The position numbers were made by a program, and so were the translations under genes. This document shows positions 21,516 through 21,847 of a stretch of DNA of 21,847 nucleotides, in pieces. Location of the stretch: NCBI GenBank assembly GCA_964565925.1, contig CAZMGV010000030.1:1-21847 (forward strand), given 5' to 3'. How positions within the stretch are numbered: position 1 is the stretch's first letter; each line of letters begins with the position of its first letter. This stretch comes from CAZMGV01 sp964565925. Lineage in GTDB: Bacteria; JAGRBM01; JAHCIT01. The notes beneath the pieces were generated by a model. The model searched no databases, was not told where the DNA came from, and saw only the letters and a list, made by a program, of their open reading frames with translations.

Positions 21516-21847
21516 ACCCCCGGACGAACAACAAGACCCTCCTGTTTCCTCTGAGGCGACGTCGTGCCCGCCTGCGAGGCCGCCTCGGGATTCCCTCCGG
21601 CGTGGCCGCATTTCCACCTCGTGACGTACCTCCGAGGTGGCCATGCGAGGTACCTGCCTGAGGTACCTGCCTGAGGTACGTGGCGAGGCCGCCTCAATTC
21701 CGCGTGCCGAGGCGGCCGGATTTCAGCCTGCGAGGTGGCCACAGGCACCGCCACGAGGTGGCCGGGGAGTGTATCTCCTTGTATCTCCTCGCGTATGTCC
21801 TCGCCGGTGCCCACAGTGGCCACCTAGTGGACATGTGGGATGTTGAA
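21516..21847. repeat. Degenerate short GC-rich repeat block at the right edge
   Basis: No gene is supported here. The block is built from related short words: GAGGTACCTGCCT in tandem at 21647-21659 and 21660-21672, with a partial third copy at 21673; GAGGTGGCC at 21634-21642, 21732-21740 and 21755-21763; the near-palindrome GAGGCCGCCTC at 21576-21586 and 21685-21695; and GTATCTCCTT/GTATCTCCTC in tandem at 21771-21790. Spacing is irregular and copies diverge, so this is not a CRISPR array or a clean tandem repeat. The block continues to the window edge. Confidence 0.7.

Noticed and set aside
21570..21790. Possible CRISPR array
   Set aside because: Repeats are 9-13 bp, degenerate and irregularly spaced, with no constant-length spacers and no cas gene.
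1..21847. tRNA, rRNA or riboswitch genes
   Set aside because: No clover-leaf end motifs, rRNA-like segments or recognised aptamer cores were noticed on either strand; this was by eye only, without a covariance-model search.

Overview
The window looks like chromosomal DNA from a Gram-negative bacterium. It carries a predicted outer-membrane barrel with a signal peptide, a periplasmic LolA-like protein, a single-chain RND/MmpL transporter and a remnant chemoreceptor. The gene mix (Baeyer-Villiger-type flavoproteins, PF10118-type protein, FATP-like acyl-CoA synthetase, RND + LolA-like + barrel operon) is common in delta-/gamma-proteobacterial and Myxococcota-like lineages. No marker gene is present, so no taxon can be assigned.

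Region 1 (1-1373) opens with a shortened nucleotidyltransferase ORF and the C-terminal scrap of an integrase-type transposase, next to a TetR regulator.

Region 2 (591-10358) is a lipid/ketone oxidation locus arranged around an AT-rich divergent promoter region (7095-7449). Leftward genes are a flavin monooxygenase, an SDR overlapping its end, a ferritin-like di-iron protein, a very-long-chain-type acyl-CoA synthetase, and the TetR gene. Rightward genes are a PF10118 protein with its own di-iron-like carboxylate spacing, a second flavin monooxygenase, and the first third of an NAD-dependent epimerase cut off by an inserted repeat. Together they could oxidise and activate a hydrophobic ketone, alcohol or fatty acyl substrate. 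A 16-bp perfect palindrome sits over the rightward promoter.

Region 3 (10340-11389) is a nested mobile structure. A 121-bp palindromic, MITE-like element with 41-bp perfect terminal inverted repeats is interrupted in its right arm by a complete 925-bp IS5-family insertion sequence. The transposase needs a -1 frameshift and takes its stop codon from the target duplication.

Region 4 (11466-16991) is an intact operon: TetR, RND/MmpL transporter, LolA-like periplasmic protein, outer-membrane barrel, and a terminator-like hairpin. It starts from a consensus promoter that suggests a leaderless message and has a palindromic operator in its spacer. It probably moves a lipid or other hydrophobic compound between inner and outer membranes.

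Region 5 (about 17000-19777) is a graveyard: a frameshifted IS21 istB end, a degraded IS110 transposase, a 5'-truncated IS3 element, a 45-bp deletion derivative of the same palindromic element, and a chemoreceptor C-terminus with a nonsense codon. The intact export operon is therefore bracketed by two copies of one palindrome, and each copy's outer side abuts a broken chromosomal gene.

Region 6 (19778-21847) has a gene-poor stretch with small repeats and palindromes, a SEC-C zinc-binding protein of unknown role, and a terminal block of degenerate short GC-rich repeats.
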